Assembly (NCBI GenBank): GCA_029817715.1
Contig: JARUPY010000606.1
Location: forward strand, 5,022,001 to 5,086,000
Origin: Melastoma dodecandrum
Taxonomy: Eukaryota; Streptophyta; Magnoliopsida; Myrtales; Melastomataceae
Direction of reading: 5' to 3'
DNA length: 64,000 bases
Every line of letters begins with the position of its first letter. Position 1 is the stretch's first letter. The notes under the pieces were generated by a model. It had not been told where the DNA came from, did not search any database, and saw only the letters and a list, made by a program, of their open reading frames with translations. The translations under genes were made by a program, and so were the position numbers. Of this stretch, positions 10,901 to 23,313 are shown piece after piece.

Positions 10901-13900
10901 GAGTTGTTGTGCATGCTGAAATCTTACCAGTTATGTTAAAAATGGAGATAATAATATCTGAGAGGAATTTTATTACTTTTTGTACTGAGTATACTGCACC
11001 GCGTTCTGGACTCTGCAATGATATCTGAAGTCATATTTTACAGGCTGCTGCTGCTGGTAAGGATGTCGTAATCTCTGTTAGTCGTGTTTCATGGAGTCCT
11101 GACGGAAGCTTTGTTGGTATGTGGACATTTTCTTCCATAGCATGCTTAATGTCAAGCAATCAGTCCCTACTTGTCATAGGGAACTGTGACCATTTGTAGT
11201 CTTATCCAGGTGTGGCTTTCACGAAGCATCTCGTCCATTTGTATTCATGTCATGGATTCAATGATCTCCGCCCACAAACAGAGGTGCTTTATCAACGTAT
11301 TGTGCCAACATGGTTGTTTCAATAGATTTAACTCTGTTTGAATCTGTGGCATGTAACAGATTGATGCACACAATGGTGCCGTAAATGACTTGGCCTTTGC
11401 TTATCCGAACAAACAGCTGTGTGTTGTAACATGTGGAGAAGACAAGCTAATCAAGGTGTGGAAGATTATACAGTCACTGCGAGGTTTCTTTTTTTGCTGC
11501 ACTTACCTCAAACAACTCATAAGAAAAACTTAATTTAGGTTTGGGACTTGAATGGAAGAAAATTATATAACTTTGAAGGTCACGAGGCACCGGTATATTC
11601 CGTATGTCCCCACCACAAGGAGAATATTCAGGTACTACTGATGACTGATGTACGATTAGTGACTGATGACTTTTTTAATTGTTGGAGATTGAGGGGTAGA
11701 ATTTGCGTCTTGATGAGTACTATAGGTGAACATGGACACACGTAGGAGTATATCATTTTCGGAAGACTAATATATCATTCAAGCTGACTTTTTTTTCACT
11801 TTTCAGTTTTTTTTCTCAACTGATGTCGATGGAAAAATAAAAGCTTGGTTGTATGACGACACTGGTTCAAGAGTAGATTATGATGCTCCAGGACATGGGT
11901 GCACTAGAATGCTTTATAGTGCTGATGGAAACAGGTATGGCGTAAATGGCGATTTCATTTCTGGATATAATTTTTCACCAACATGCTAATTTGTGCTATA
12001 ATTTGCTTTTAAATCGTCTTAGATTGTTCTCATGTGGTACAAGTAAAGATGGGGATTATTCTCTTGTGGAGTGGAATGAAAGTGAAGGTGCAATTAAGAG
12101 GAACTACTTGGGTTTTAGAAAGAAGTCGGCTGGCGTTGTGCAGTTTGATACTGCACAAAATCACTTTTTAGCTGTTGGTGAGGATGGCCAGATAAAGTTC
12201 TGGGACATGGACAATGTCGACATGCTGACAAGCACTGATGCAGACAGTGGACTATCTGTAAGCTCTTACCAGACAAGCCCCTTATTGGAGACATTTTCTT
12301 TTTCTGATGTTTCCTTTTGCCGGGTCAGAGCACTCCTTGTGTAAAGTTCAACAGAGATGGACATATTATTGCTGTAACGACAGCAGATAATGGACTTAAG
12401 ATACTCGCAAGTCAGGTTGGTCTAAGATATCTGAAGGCTAGTGAAGGTCATGCTCATGATGCTTTGAGGACTGTCGAGTCGTTGCCAAAGGTGATGCCTT
12501 CTGGCTCTTTATTTTGGTGGTTCTAACGAAGAGTGAAGTGTGGAGTGTTTATTATTGTTCTAAGTTTTTCTTGGCTTTTTATGTAAAGGTGTCTGGTTCA
12601 GCTGCTATTCCAAATGTCAGTCCACTCGGTTACAAGGTAGAAAGGAGCTCACCCGTGAGACCTCCCACAGTTCTTGTATTTTATCTATTCCCCTTCCCAT
12701 TTTTTGTGCAATTTTTCAATGTTAGTTGATAGTAGTGTTTTTTTTTTTGGGTAATGATATTAGTTTTCTTCCAGTAAATGGGGGAAGTTTAAAAAAGTAG
12801 GATGGTGAAATAAGGTTGCAATAGGGAGGTATATCATAAAATGTTGAGTGTCCTTGCTCAACGAAGGACTTATGTGCAGAATGGAGCTGATGCTATTGGA
12901 AAAGGCATTGAGAAGCCAAGAATAGTTGAGGAAGCAGTTGATGCTATTACGGATCCTGCTCACTGCCAGTTGGCCACAATGCCTGACAGCACGGATTCTT
13001 CTAGCAAGGTTTTTCTTTCGCTTTGACTAAATTATGTATCCCCCCTTTGACAGGTTGCCTTGAATACAACTCCCTTGCTCTCTGTTACTATGCAGGTCGT
13101 TAGACTTCTGTATACAAATTCAGGTGTCGGCATTTTGGCACTATTTTCAACAGGTGTCCAGAAACTGTGGAAATGGTCTCGCAATGAGCAAAATCCAAGT
13201 GGAAAGGTATTAACTGTTGCTCCCACCTCAAAATGTTCTCCTTTAAAAAAATACAATTGTTGTTGCATTTAAAAGTTTTATTTGGTATTGTATGTGGCAT
13301 GATTGCTGATGTATGTATGGTTTGTCTAAAGGCCACAGCCGGCGTTGTTCCACAGCATTGGCAACCAAGGAGTGGCCTTCTTATGTCTAACGACGTTTCA
13401 GGTGTCAACCTGGAACAAGCATTGCCTTGCATCGCTCTCACGAAGAACGATGCTTACGTTATGTCGGCATGTGGTGGGAAGGTCTCATTGTTCAATATGA
13501 TGACATTTAAGGTATTCTGCTAATTTATAATCTTAGGTCGTCCTACATGCTCCAAATATGAACGGCAAGTTATTTCCTTGTGTTGTTATTATAGGTAATA
13601 ACGAATTTCATGCCCCCTCCTCCTGCATCAACTTTCATCGCATTCCATCCTCTGGACAACAATATCATAGCAATAGGAATGGAGGATTCAGCTATTCATA
13701 TATACAATGTTAGAATGGACAAGGTAAGTTTAGCTAATAAGATTAACGACGTTTGAAGCATCGTTCTGTATCAAATACAACTAATTTCACTATCTACTCT
13801 GCAGGTCAAATATAAACTGAAAGGTCACCAGAAGAAAATTACTGGTTTAGCTTTCTCCACCTACGTAAATATCTTAGTTTCATCTGGTGCTGATGCTCAG

Positions 13901-15220
13901 GTAAGTAAGCCATATCATTTGTTAAATCCCACTTATAGTGATTGCAAGTTTTGACAAAATTAAAAGGATTTGTCAATGATTGGTGATGCTAATGAATTTA
14001 CAACAATGTTAATAGCATATAGATAAATGAATGGAAGGAAAGGCTTGGTACAGCGGTAAAAAATACCCTTTTGATGATCTCTCGGTCATGGGTTTGATGA
14101 ATGGAAATAACTTACATTTTAATAATTGTCAGGGTAAGATTAGTAGGTAATAACGAATCCTTTACATGACCCATCATAGCTGGGAAACTGTACGCGAGGG
14201 GTGTCTAATTTATTGATTCCATTTTGATTGAGACTCGAGATCTTAGTTTAAATGTGAATGAATTAAAAAAAAGCTACACATAGCAAAAGATTGATTCGTT
14301 TGCTCGGATAGGTAAAATTCATCTTATCAAGCTGCACGTTTTTTCTGCCACTGTTATAAGCAAGCCTGTAGCAAATCTGAGACCTTTTAAAGTTTTGCTT
14401 CCACTGTGAAACCGTTTGCTTCCAGTAAATTTTAACTTTAGTGGATTGATTTATTCCCCAAGAAGCATGTAATTTAGCTTCAACTGGACCCTTTGGATTT
14501 CCTTGCAGCTTTGTGTATTTAGCATTGATAGCTGGGAAAGAAGAAAATCTGTTCCGATTCAAATTCCTGCTGGAAAAGCAGCTACAGGTGATACTAGGTT
14601 GCAGTTTCACACGGATGAAATCCATTTACTGATGGTTCACGAGACACAGCTGGCTATATATGATGCTTCAAAGATGGAGCGCATCAAACAGGTAAACAAC
14701 TTGGATGTGCCTGTCATTTTCGTTTTGCAAAAAGATCCCTATCTTCCGACTGCTGAATTGGCCCGATGTGTTTCAGTGGGTCCCCCAAGACGGATTGTCT
14801 GCACCGATATCCAGTGCGGCATATTCCTGCAACAGCCTAATGGTATACGCCTCGTTCTGTGATGGTAACATTGGGGTGTTTGATGCGGATAGCCTGAGAC
14901 TGAGGTGCCGAATTGCTCCGTCCACGTATTTGCCCCACGCGGTGCTTAAAGGGTTAGTAATCGTGGACATAAGTAAACCCAATGGAAACATAAGCTATGT
15001 GTTTACTGCTCTCTTTTTTTTTTCTCTCTAAACTGCGATTCATTCCAAGCACGTTGGTAATTGCAGAAGCCAACCCGTGTATCCGCTTGTCATTACAACT
15101 CATCCTCTGGAACCTAATCAACTGGCCGTGGGTTTGACCGACGGTTCCGTCAAGGTGATCGAGCCTCTGGAATCAGATGGACAATGGGGCACGACATTGC
15201 CAATTGTTATGGGATGCTGA
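7985..15220 (+). CDS. TOPLESS-related transcriptional corepressor (TPR2/TPR3 type)
   Basis: Twenty-five exons join in frame to 1,094 residues: 7985-8073, 8844-9023, 9109-9222, 9416-9574, 9654-9819, 9912-10044, 10242-10354, 10474-10609, 10732-10841, 11044-11116, 11210-11283, 11360-11455, 11539-11631, 11807-11934, 12023-12257, 12329-12490, 12589-12654, 12880-13008, 13096-13206, 13332-13511, 13595-13723, 13805-13900, 14509-14691, 14777-14952 and 15067-15220. The N terminus is LisH/CTLH (SLEKESGFFFNMKYFEEKV; FFEIRKQKYLEALDR), the groove that binds EAR peptides. A proline-rich linker (about 200-330) leads to two WD40 propellers (EIDAHNGAVNDLAFAYPNKQ; FEGHEAPVYSVCPHHKENIQ; LFSCGTSKDGDYSLVEWNES). 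It recruits histone deacetylases to repressors such as Aux/IAA and JAZ-NINJA. Oddities are an extra Gln in the LisH start (SREQLVFLI) and a C terminus that stops at WGTTLPIVMGC, lacking the usual tail of about 35 residues. The end of the exon at 12654 is the least certain junction. Confidence 0.92.
14040..14160 (+). repeat. Possible tRNA-derived SINE fragment in an intron
   Basis: Inside intron 22 of the TOPLESS-related gene, TGGTACAGCGG resembles a Pol III A box and GGTTTGATGA, about 45 bp downstream, resembles a B box. This spacing is typical of tRNA-derived SINE heads. No clear tail or target duplication is visible, so it may be an old fragment. Confidence 0.35.
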
Positions 15221-16699
15221 GCGTCAGGACAAATTCGTCACCCACCACGAGCAACCATGCTACAGAGCCAATGCCAAGATGACCGTGCAGCCAATCCATT
15301 TCCTTTGTTCAACCTTATTGCTTGCTGTTGTAAGTCTGCAGTAGTTCACTCTCATATCTTGGATCTCGAACTGAGAAAATTCTGAGAAATTGCTCTCATT
15401 CTACAAGTTTGAGGATGTGATTCACATTTGGTTACCGCCATGGCACAGGTAGTAAGTAGTGTCCAGTCAATTAACAATGTGAAAGTAAATATTCAGAGAT
15501 TGATGTTTAGATCTTTCAGTCTGAGAGCATTCGGTAATTACAGACTTATGTATAACATTGACAGGACAGAGAAGCAACATTCCTACGTAAGTTAACATTC
15601 CTACGTAAGTTTAACATTCCTGGAGAAGCAGAATTGGAAGCATCAGTCCTCCATATCCCTCCGTCTAGTGTGGTAAAAGGAGAACAATGTGAACAGCACA
15701 CATTATACAGTGGACGTAAGCCAACGAATAAGAGCTGAAAAGAGTCCAATACTTCCATCTCCACCCTCTTCAACACACCATAGGTTTGATCGTGATCAAC
15801 AGAACAAAACCTATCACCATTCTAGGACTCCCAACAAAACACGATGCTCCAACTGCTCAGATAATTTTTATTTACATTTTTCTAAAATATATGACATGCA
15901 AGGCGAAGGAACAAACTATTGAAGGATTTCAAAGATGATCGGTAAATTGTGTTGCAATTACAGGGCAGCTGGCAGTTCAGTCGTTAACAAGGCATCGATA
16001 TGACTGATGCTTAACAGGTAGAATGAGAGAGGATGGCGCCAACCCTGTCTACAACATGCTCCCCAAACTCTATCAATGATGGCTCAAACATCATGATATT
16101 GCCACATCAATTCTCCCTTTAAAGGATCGACCTCCAACCAGAATGACAAATCTTAAATCTTACAAACGATGCAAAAAAGAATCAAGGAACCCGACCATGA
16201 AGCTGTGATGTCCCGACCACTCCATGTATAGCACATACAAGACTACACACACAAGAGACCGTGAAAGTAAGGTACACACCGCTACACCGAACCCTTTCTG
16301 TGATAACATGCAGGACAAAGAAACAGCAAAATACTTCATTGACCTATGTATCCGTCCGACCGACCATCAACTCCGACTCGGCTGCAATAAAAAGAACTGC
16401 CCCCATTAGATGTGACCCCAAAACCATCCAATAATAACCCCGTCGACCCTCTGCACCATCAGTCCAGAGACTCAGCGACCCAGGGCAGCTTGAGCACTGC
16501 TTTGATGCCCATACCCTTAGACTAGACTCAATAGGACCCACGACTCATGACTGACAGCGAGTCAGGGAATCCTAGCAACCAAGATAGAAGGAAACAAGTC
16601 AGTCACAAGTAGCGATAGCAGAGTCGCAAAATAGCCACTACATTGCCAACACAATCGATGCAAATGCAAGGGATAAAATTCAAGAAAGAAAATTTACCT
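15221..16699. other. Convergent intergenic region between TPR-like and importin alpha genes
   Basis: Two genes converge here, so it should hold both 3' untranslated regions. A short direct repeat, ACATTCCTACGTAAGTT, occurs twice at about 15585-15615. No coding similarity was found in the small open frames. Confidence 0.45.
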
Positions 16700-19600
16700 C
16701 TAGCCAAACTTGAATCCACCAGAAGGCATGGGAGGAAGCTCACTTCCACCAAACTGCAAACCAGGCTGGGCAGCATCACTGGGTGTCGCCTCATCTTCTT
16801 CCTCCAACCAATAAGTTTCGAGAATTTTCACCGCCTTCTCATATATCTCAGTGTTATCATGAGACTGTAAGTTCTCAATCTTCTCTAAGCCTTCCACGTC
16901 CTCAATCATCTGGGCATAAACATTCACATCTCCAGTGTTACCGAGACTTTTCTCGGCTTCTCCAACCTTCAATATGTTCTCTAGACCTTCCAGACAGACC
17001 GTGACAATTCTAGGATCAGGGCAGATCAGAAGATCGCACAAGGGCTTGATGCAGCCTTGGCTGACTAGGAACCTATACAAAATATCACAATTCATCCTCA
17101 GAATTAATTGCGAAAAGGTACAGAATAAACTGGTCACATAACACGGATCTTGTTGCTCACTTGATTTGCTCATGCGAACCCCCAGAAGTTGCATTCGAGA
17201 TTGCCCATGCAGCCTCTTTCTTTATATCAAACTCCGCATTTTGAAGAAGATGTATCATTGGGGCAAGAATATTTGCTTCGATGACAGCCTGACAATTTGT
17301 TCAGCAATTATACAGAGACAAATTCAATCGCAATCCAGATGCAATAAATCAGTAATACTAGATGCTGGGAAGAATAGAGTTAAAACAAACTAACCTGGAT
17401 CTGATCCTTGTTGCCAGCAGTGATGTTTGAGATGGTCCAGCAAGCTTCCTTCTTAATACTCTTCTTGTAATTTCCAGTCAAAAGGTTTAAGAGACAAGGA
17501 AGTGCTTGATGGTTGATAATGCACTACAGAAAAAGGTAGAGATTAGTCATGAGACCGAGTTATTGCACATACATAATTCAAATATCTTAACTTCACTACC
17601 TGAGTTTGCATGTCATCTCCCGTAACAATATTTCCCACTGTCCGTAGGGCCGGTATCAACACTGAGGGAGACGTGTGACTATAACATGGAAAAGAAAAAA
17701 CATTTGAGTAATAGGCAGGAGACACAGGATGATCGACTATTCTTTAGTAATATAATTAATGGGAGAAAAAGCTTTTTTATAGACAGATAAGAAACTTACA
17801 GTAGCAGTTCCACGAGTCGTGGACATACACCAGCTTCAATAACAGCTTGAATCTTATCATTTGTACCATCTGACAGGTACGATAGAGCCCAACAAGCATC
17901 CGTTAAGACCTCTTCGTCAGTTGAATGAATGAGGTGTGTAAGAGCTGGCAAAGCAGGCTTAACCTGTCATTATATGTCAGTTAGGTTATCATTCTGTAGG
18001 ACATCAAAGAAGCAAGGAACACATTCACCAAAAACTTATGCCAAAGGAAAAAAAGGAGAAAAAAAAGCAACAAAATTAAGTATGAATTTAAAGCACATCA
18101 GTAATTTGCTCTGGAGATTTATCTGACAGGAAAATCAGTACTACAACATTCACTAACAAGCAAGCCAATGGATTTTTCAAGTCAGATAGGCTACATTCAG
18201 AAGAAAATTTTAATCTGTGTGCACTTCTATAAGATAGGATATCCTAAATGCAGAAAGGATCAAGAACACGAGTATAAACAATGACATCTCTGGAAGCAAA
18301 AATCCAATTTCACAAAATTGTTGTCGAAGTTCGGTAAGTATTGTACCATAAACAACACAATGGGTATTTGTTTCTGGATAACAGAACAGTATGAAAAACA
18401 AAATGAAGTGACACTGAAGCAACTACAGTATTCGCACAAATTCAGGCCCTTATCACAAGTAATGGACCAACCTGCTCAAAAGGAGGTTGTGGCTTTCCGC
18501 GACAGAAATTGGAAAGTGTCCAGGTAGCATTTCTCAGCATAGAAAGTTTAGCATGCTCATTCAATTGAGCAAGCAATGGGCCAAGAGCTCCACTAGACAA
18601 AACAAGGTCACGGCATTTGGGTGAATCACCGGCTACATTTCCAAGAGCCCAGACAGCCTGTGCACAAACAAACCATAGACCTCATGAAACTCTAGTTGAC
18701 GGGGAGTAGAAAAAGAAGATCAAAAATTTATCCAATTATGAAATTCCTTTCCTGGCCATCTATTTAAATAATCAAAATAAGAAAGAATATAGAGATAGTA
18801 GAAAAAAAATATGAAAAGGAGAGAATGTGAATAGAACGAGACATGAAGATCACCTGCTCACGAACATCATCACTGGGAGAACCAAGAAGCTTCACAAAAA
18901 TGGGCACAGCACCATGATCAATTACAACCTTAGTATTCTCCGATGTACCAGAAGCAATGTTCGTGAGAGCCCAAGCAGCTTCAAACTAGAAAGAAGCCCA
19001 ACCAAACAAAGTTACATCTCATAAAACATGGCAAGAGAAGTTATGTCAACCAAGATTTTTCCTTTCCATCAAAGCACCTGAAGCTGAGGGAAGTCCTCTC
19101 TCATAAGGAACTCGACAAATCGAGGAACAACACCTGATTGAATCACTTCTTCAATAGGTGGGCTACGTTCTGACAGGGCACACCAAAATAGGGAAAACAG
19201 ATCAACAAGACAGACAACGCCAAGGAAATCGTCATGAGGGGGAAAGCATGAGATAAAATAAACCCACACCTATAGAAAGCAGCTTTCGGAACTGCGTAGT
19301 AGCGTCAAGTTGCAATAATTTATCATTGCTCCATACGCCAGCAACCATGGAAGGGAGATTTTCCAGCTGTTGCGTGCATGACAATGAACAACAGAGAAAA
19401 TGTTAATGTGATACACGGACAGAGATATACAAGCATCATACATGCCATTTAGATAACTTGGACAACTATCATGTAAAATAGAAACTCCTGAAATTGACAT
19501 AGAGAAACAAAAAAGAATAAAATTGCACTAGAATCTTCGTATCAAATGTATCTTACCATTACTGAACTACAGAAATTGGTTTTTAGGGAGCAGAAGGAAT

Positions 19601-20333
19601 AAAAGGATAGCATACAGACACATATGAACTACACAATACACTTTTTTCAATCCTGCAGCTGTATTCTCCAGTATATCAAAACTCAAACTCCACACAAAAC
19701 AAAAGGCAAAATAGAGGTACTCCGAATTCCTTGAGAAAGAGGAGGGCAAATTATATAAGTGCGACACCTCAATCTAGTGCAACAGATCACAGATAAGATA
19801 AGGGGAAATGGACGGACCATCCAGTTCTAACATCTGACAAACAACAGCAGCAGACAATCCCAGTCTACTTCCTCCAGTTGAGAACCATCCGATCACAATC
19901 CAGGAACAAAAAATGAGCTAAATAACAGAAAATACGCCACAGGGCAAAGCGAAAACAGTAAAACAGAAGCAGTCCAAACATAGCCGAAAGAGATCCTCGC
20001 CCGGCACGAACTCCAGAAATAAAAGTAAACTCACAACAAGACCGATCGAGCAGACAACCGATCAGTCTCCCGATGAAAATCGAGGAATCGGATTTCGAAC
20101 ACCCACACCTTTTTCTCGACGGCGGAGGAGTAAAGGTTAGGGGAGAGCTGCTGCTGCTGGAGCTGAGGGGCCTGGAGGCCCTCGCGGCGCTTCTTGAGGA
20201 GGCTCTCCTCGCGGCGGCTCTTCCTGATCTCGACCATGCCGTCCTCCCTCCTCCGGCGCCCCTCATCGGCGTCGACAGCCACCTTGTACCTGTTCCTCCT
20301 CACCTCCGTCCTCGCGTTCGGCCGCAGCGACAT
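16700..20333 (-). CDS. Importin subunit alpha
   Basis: Ten exons join in frame to 534 residues: 20109-20333, 19270-19366, 19078-19169, 18854-18985, 18472-18657, 17800-17963, 17600-17678, 17395-17523, 17161-17288 and 16700-17072. The N terminus [20 protein letters not shown] followed by basic clusters ([22 protein letters not shown]) is the importin-beta-binding domain. It is followed by about ten armadillo repeats with the NLS-binding Trp-Asn ladder ([83 protein letters not shown]). The C terminus is acidic and ends PSGGFKFG. The protein carries proteins with classical nuclear localisation signals to importin beta. Its length and exon pattern fit plant IMPA genes, but the subtype is uncertain. 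Confidence 0.95.
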
Positions 20334-20469
20334 CTTCTCCGGTCGATCGGGACGAAAAACTCAGCAAATCGAGAGGGACGGGGAACAGAGGGCGGAGAGA
20401 AAGAGTTAGGGTTTTTGAGAGAGCGAAGCCAAGGGGGAAAGGGCAGAGCACGATGAAATTAAAAGAAAT

Positions 20470-20500
20470 TCGGGGGGGGGGGGGCGGGGGGGGCGCGCAG
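20470..20500 (+). repeat. G-rich homopolymer tract upstream of importin alpha
   Basis: Twelve or more G residues, a C and eight more G residues are followed by GCGCGC. It lies about 140-165 bp upstream of the importin alpha start codon, which is read on the opposite strand, so the leader or promoter there is C-rich. Homopolymer length may also contain assembly error. Confidence 0.7.
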
Positions 20501-20639
20501 GAGAGAGGGGGAGGGGGCATGATCGTCAATTCCCATAGTCCAATATTCTGGCGCCCTGGAGTCTGTGACTGGGACTGACTGAGCTGTATCTGCCCCCCGG
20601 GGGGGCCCAGTTGACCCGACCCGCCGACCCGACCCACCC

Positions 20640-21026
20640 GACCCGATAATCGGGTTCGATAAACTTCACTTTTTCATAGTTGAATGAAGTAACAGAGACA
20701 GATAGATACTCAACCTAGAGACCAGGTTATCGTCACCATGATCGTATTCGTTTTGCAATTTACAAAACACGGTTACAACCTATTGTCACAGGGAAAAGGG
20801 AATAAAAGAACTTCTGAGGGAAAAGGGGCCGATCCTGAGAAGCCCATTTAGGGCCCAACAAGCTCGTCCCGACCACCTACGGCCCGGCCCAATATGATCT
20901 TACTGACAAGTGGCCGTTTGTTATTTTAATTTCCTAATGACGCCGCGACCGTCCCCAGTCCTACTCCTAATTCCTATGCAACCGGGACATCGGGCTAATT
21001 GAACCGGATCCATTAGAAGCTGATCA
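20640..21026. other. Spacer between importin alpha promoter and CBP60 3' end
   Basis: No gene was recognised. The part nearest 21026 is probably the 3' untranslated region of the minus-strand CBP60 gene, and the part nearest 20640 is upstream of importin alpha. Confidence 0.4.
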
Positions 21027-23313
21027 TCAGAAGAGTGCATCGTCACTTCCGTGAGGATGAGGAGGTGGAGGAGGAAGTTGTTCTACCACTTTGTAGTCCA
21101 TGTTCGTCAACGTCGCGCCCAGTGTGTCAAGGGAAGTCAAGCTTGACCGGTTCGAATTCATTCCTTGCCCAACGCCGTGGGGAGTCGGCCAACCCGTCCA
21201 TGTGGGGCATGATGAACTACTGCCTGCCTGGCATTGCCAGGGCTTATCTTGTAACACACACTCCATCAATGCAGCCCCAGCAGCATTGTAACCTTCTCCC
21301 TGGAAGAAATTGTCGGCTTTTCGGGGGTCGAGAGCACCGAACGGTGGGATGATCTTCGATGATTGCCAATTCTCCTGACAAGGGTATCCTGTGGCCCCGT
21401 AGTTGTACGTTGTGGGCAATACGATTGGTGCTGGGGCTACTCCATAGTGGCCTGGATTGGAATGTGTGGAACCACGATGAAGGCGGAAAATCAACAGACT
21501 GGGAATACAAATTGAAAGATACCGGTTGGGTCCACGGCTGAGATTTGGTCCTTTTACCTTGATGCACAACGGGGAAACCATTCGAGGGGTCATCCTGCCG
21601 GATATTCAGGGCACAAGCTGCTGCATTGTCCACCAGCAACCACTCATCCCTTTTCTTGTGCGCCTCGGACTTTAAGCTTTCGACAATTCCCTGCCGATAA
21701 TGAAAAAGCGGATATGATCGAATGTTGTCGATGAGCAAAAGAATTAAGATGGCTGCAGTTGCTTGTAATGAGATAGATACCTTCTGATGCAGGGTCAAGT
21801 TTTCCGTTGCTACAAAGTTACTACCGCCAAAGGAGGCACCGATGGCTCTGTAAATGGAATTGAAAAACAGGACGACGTTTTCGGACACAAAGTTGCAGGA
21901 ATAGAACTTGCTGTCATCCACAACACAATCTTTGGCATGATTCATGATCGCGTTCCAACTCTTCGTGCTTACCCCAGGGCCAAGAATCTGTGATTTTCAC
22001 CAGATAAAGTCAAGAACATGGATCATGTGCTGCAAACTGTTCAGGTCAAAAGGAGGAAACGGGCTTATGAGTCCACTAACTCTTTTCAAGGTGGATGGAT
22101 CGGCTTCGTATTGCTGGAGGAAATCAATCACAGTCACTATTCCATGCGAACGGAGACGGTCATGAAGGGGACCGTCTTTTCTGATATGCTCCAATCGCCA
22201 CACGTCATCGTGTGGAAAGGGAGGATGCCTTTTCTTGAGCTCTGCATCAGAAAGCTGTTTGCGTGAGCTATGAACACGCCGTCATGACGAAAAATTATTG
22301 ATTTCACGTCTTACTCTCTCCACGGTGATCCTTCACGCTGAAGGGATTACTCACGGCTTCCTTGACTCTGGTCTCAGTCTGCATGTTCCGCGTGACTCTG
22401 GCACCAAGCCGGAAAGTCTTATTTCGAGTCCAGCTGGAATTGTCGGTGAACATCACAGTTCCTAGTTCACCAACTCCTCCCGTCAAAATCACGTTGGTAT
22501 CCCCCATTAGCAATGGCCTCCTACCTTCCCTCTCCCTCATGACACTCTGATCAAACTCATCTGCTGTCCAATCCTCCCGTTCGTCGCTGGAGGAAAATTC
22601 ACTACATAGGACAACTAGCTCGACCTTTAACGAAGATAAGGGGCCGCTGATGACTCTCTCACCAGTAACACAATCTACTAGAACTATCTGAAGAGGGGTC
22701 CCGCAGACTGTTTCTATGGGGCTCCCATGATATAAAGTACGCAGAATCTCGCCCACAAACTTTAGTTCTACATGACATATTCCAGAGCCCCCTGACAGGT
22801 TTAAGGAAGGACTGCAAGAAATGTAATCCCCTAATAAGAAACAACCAAATCGAAGAGGCGACACCGTGACACAGGGAAATGGACTGACCTCACGGAAGGG
22901 TTCAAGTAGAGGGGGAGTACGCGGCTCATAGCCTCGCTAACCTGCTTGACAAACATCGACATTCAGAAATGGCCACAAAATTCACTAGTTGGAACAGAGA
23001 ATAAGCAGGCAGACTCACCGCATCACGTACAGACGCCTCCATCAACGGTTGTAGCTGGGAGATCAACGCCTCCACTGAGATACCCCCAAAGATGGTCCTG
23101 CGATAGCTGCAAGGGATAAAAAAAAAGGGCACCCTGTCAGCGCATTTAGTTACAGTACGAGGGCGTGATCTCCAGAAACGTGAGAAGAAAGGGAAGAAAT
23201 GAAATCCTCGAAGCGAGCTACTTGGCCGCAGGATGTGGCTGGCGCTCTCGGGCAGAGACCCCCAAGCGGTCAGAAGTACCTTCCTCCGGAGTTCCCCTGG
23301 CCTTATTCACCAT
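21027..23313 (-). CDS. CBP60-family calmodulin-binding protein
   Basis: Eight exons join in frame to 551 residues: 23222-23313, 23019-23106, 22889-22941, 22315-22811, 22081-22241, 21781-21987, 21558-21690 and 21027-21451. The central calmodulin_bind (CBP60) domain shows GTPLQIVLVDCVTGERVISG, VMREREGRRPLLMGD, FTDNSSWTRNKTFRLGARV, NPFSVKDHRGE and DDVWRLEHIRKDGPLHDRL, then an ILGPGVSTKSWNAIMNHAKD segment. The last exon is low-complexity and proline-rich (VEQLPPPPPHPHGSDDALF). Family members are plant transcription factors; SARD1 and CBP60g drive salicylate synthesis, and CBP60a-f bind calmodulin at one end. Which branch this is cannot be decided by eye. The last intron (21452-21557) was chosen because it restores frame into the conserved-looking C terminus; reading through it gives a different, less plausible ending. 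Confidence 0.9.

Noticed and set aside
21244..21558. Alternative C terminus of CBP60 by reading through the last intron
   Set aside because: It ends in an Arg/Cys-rich sequence with no family likeness, while removing 21452-21557 restores frame into a proline-rich CBP60-type tail.
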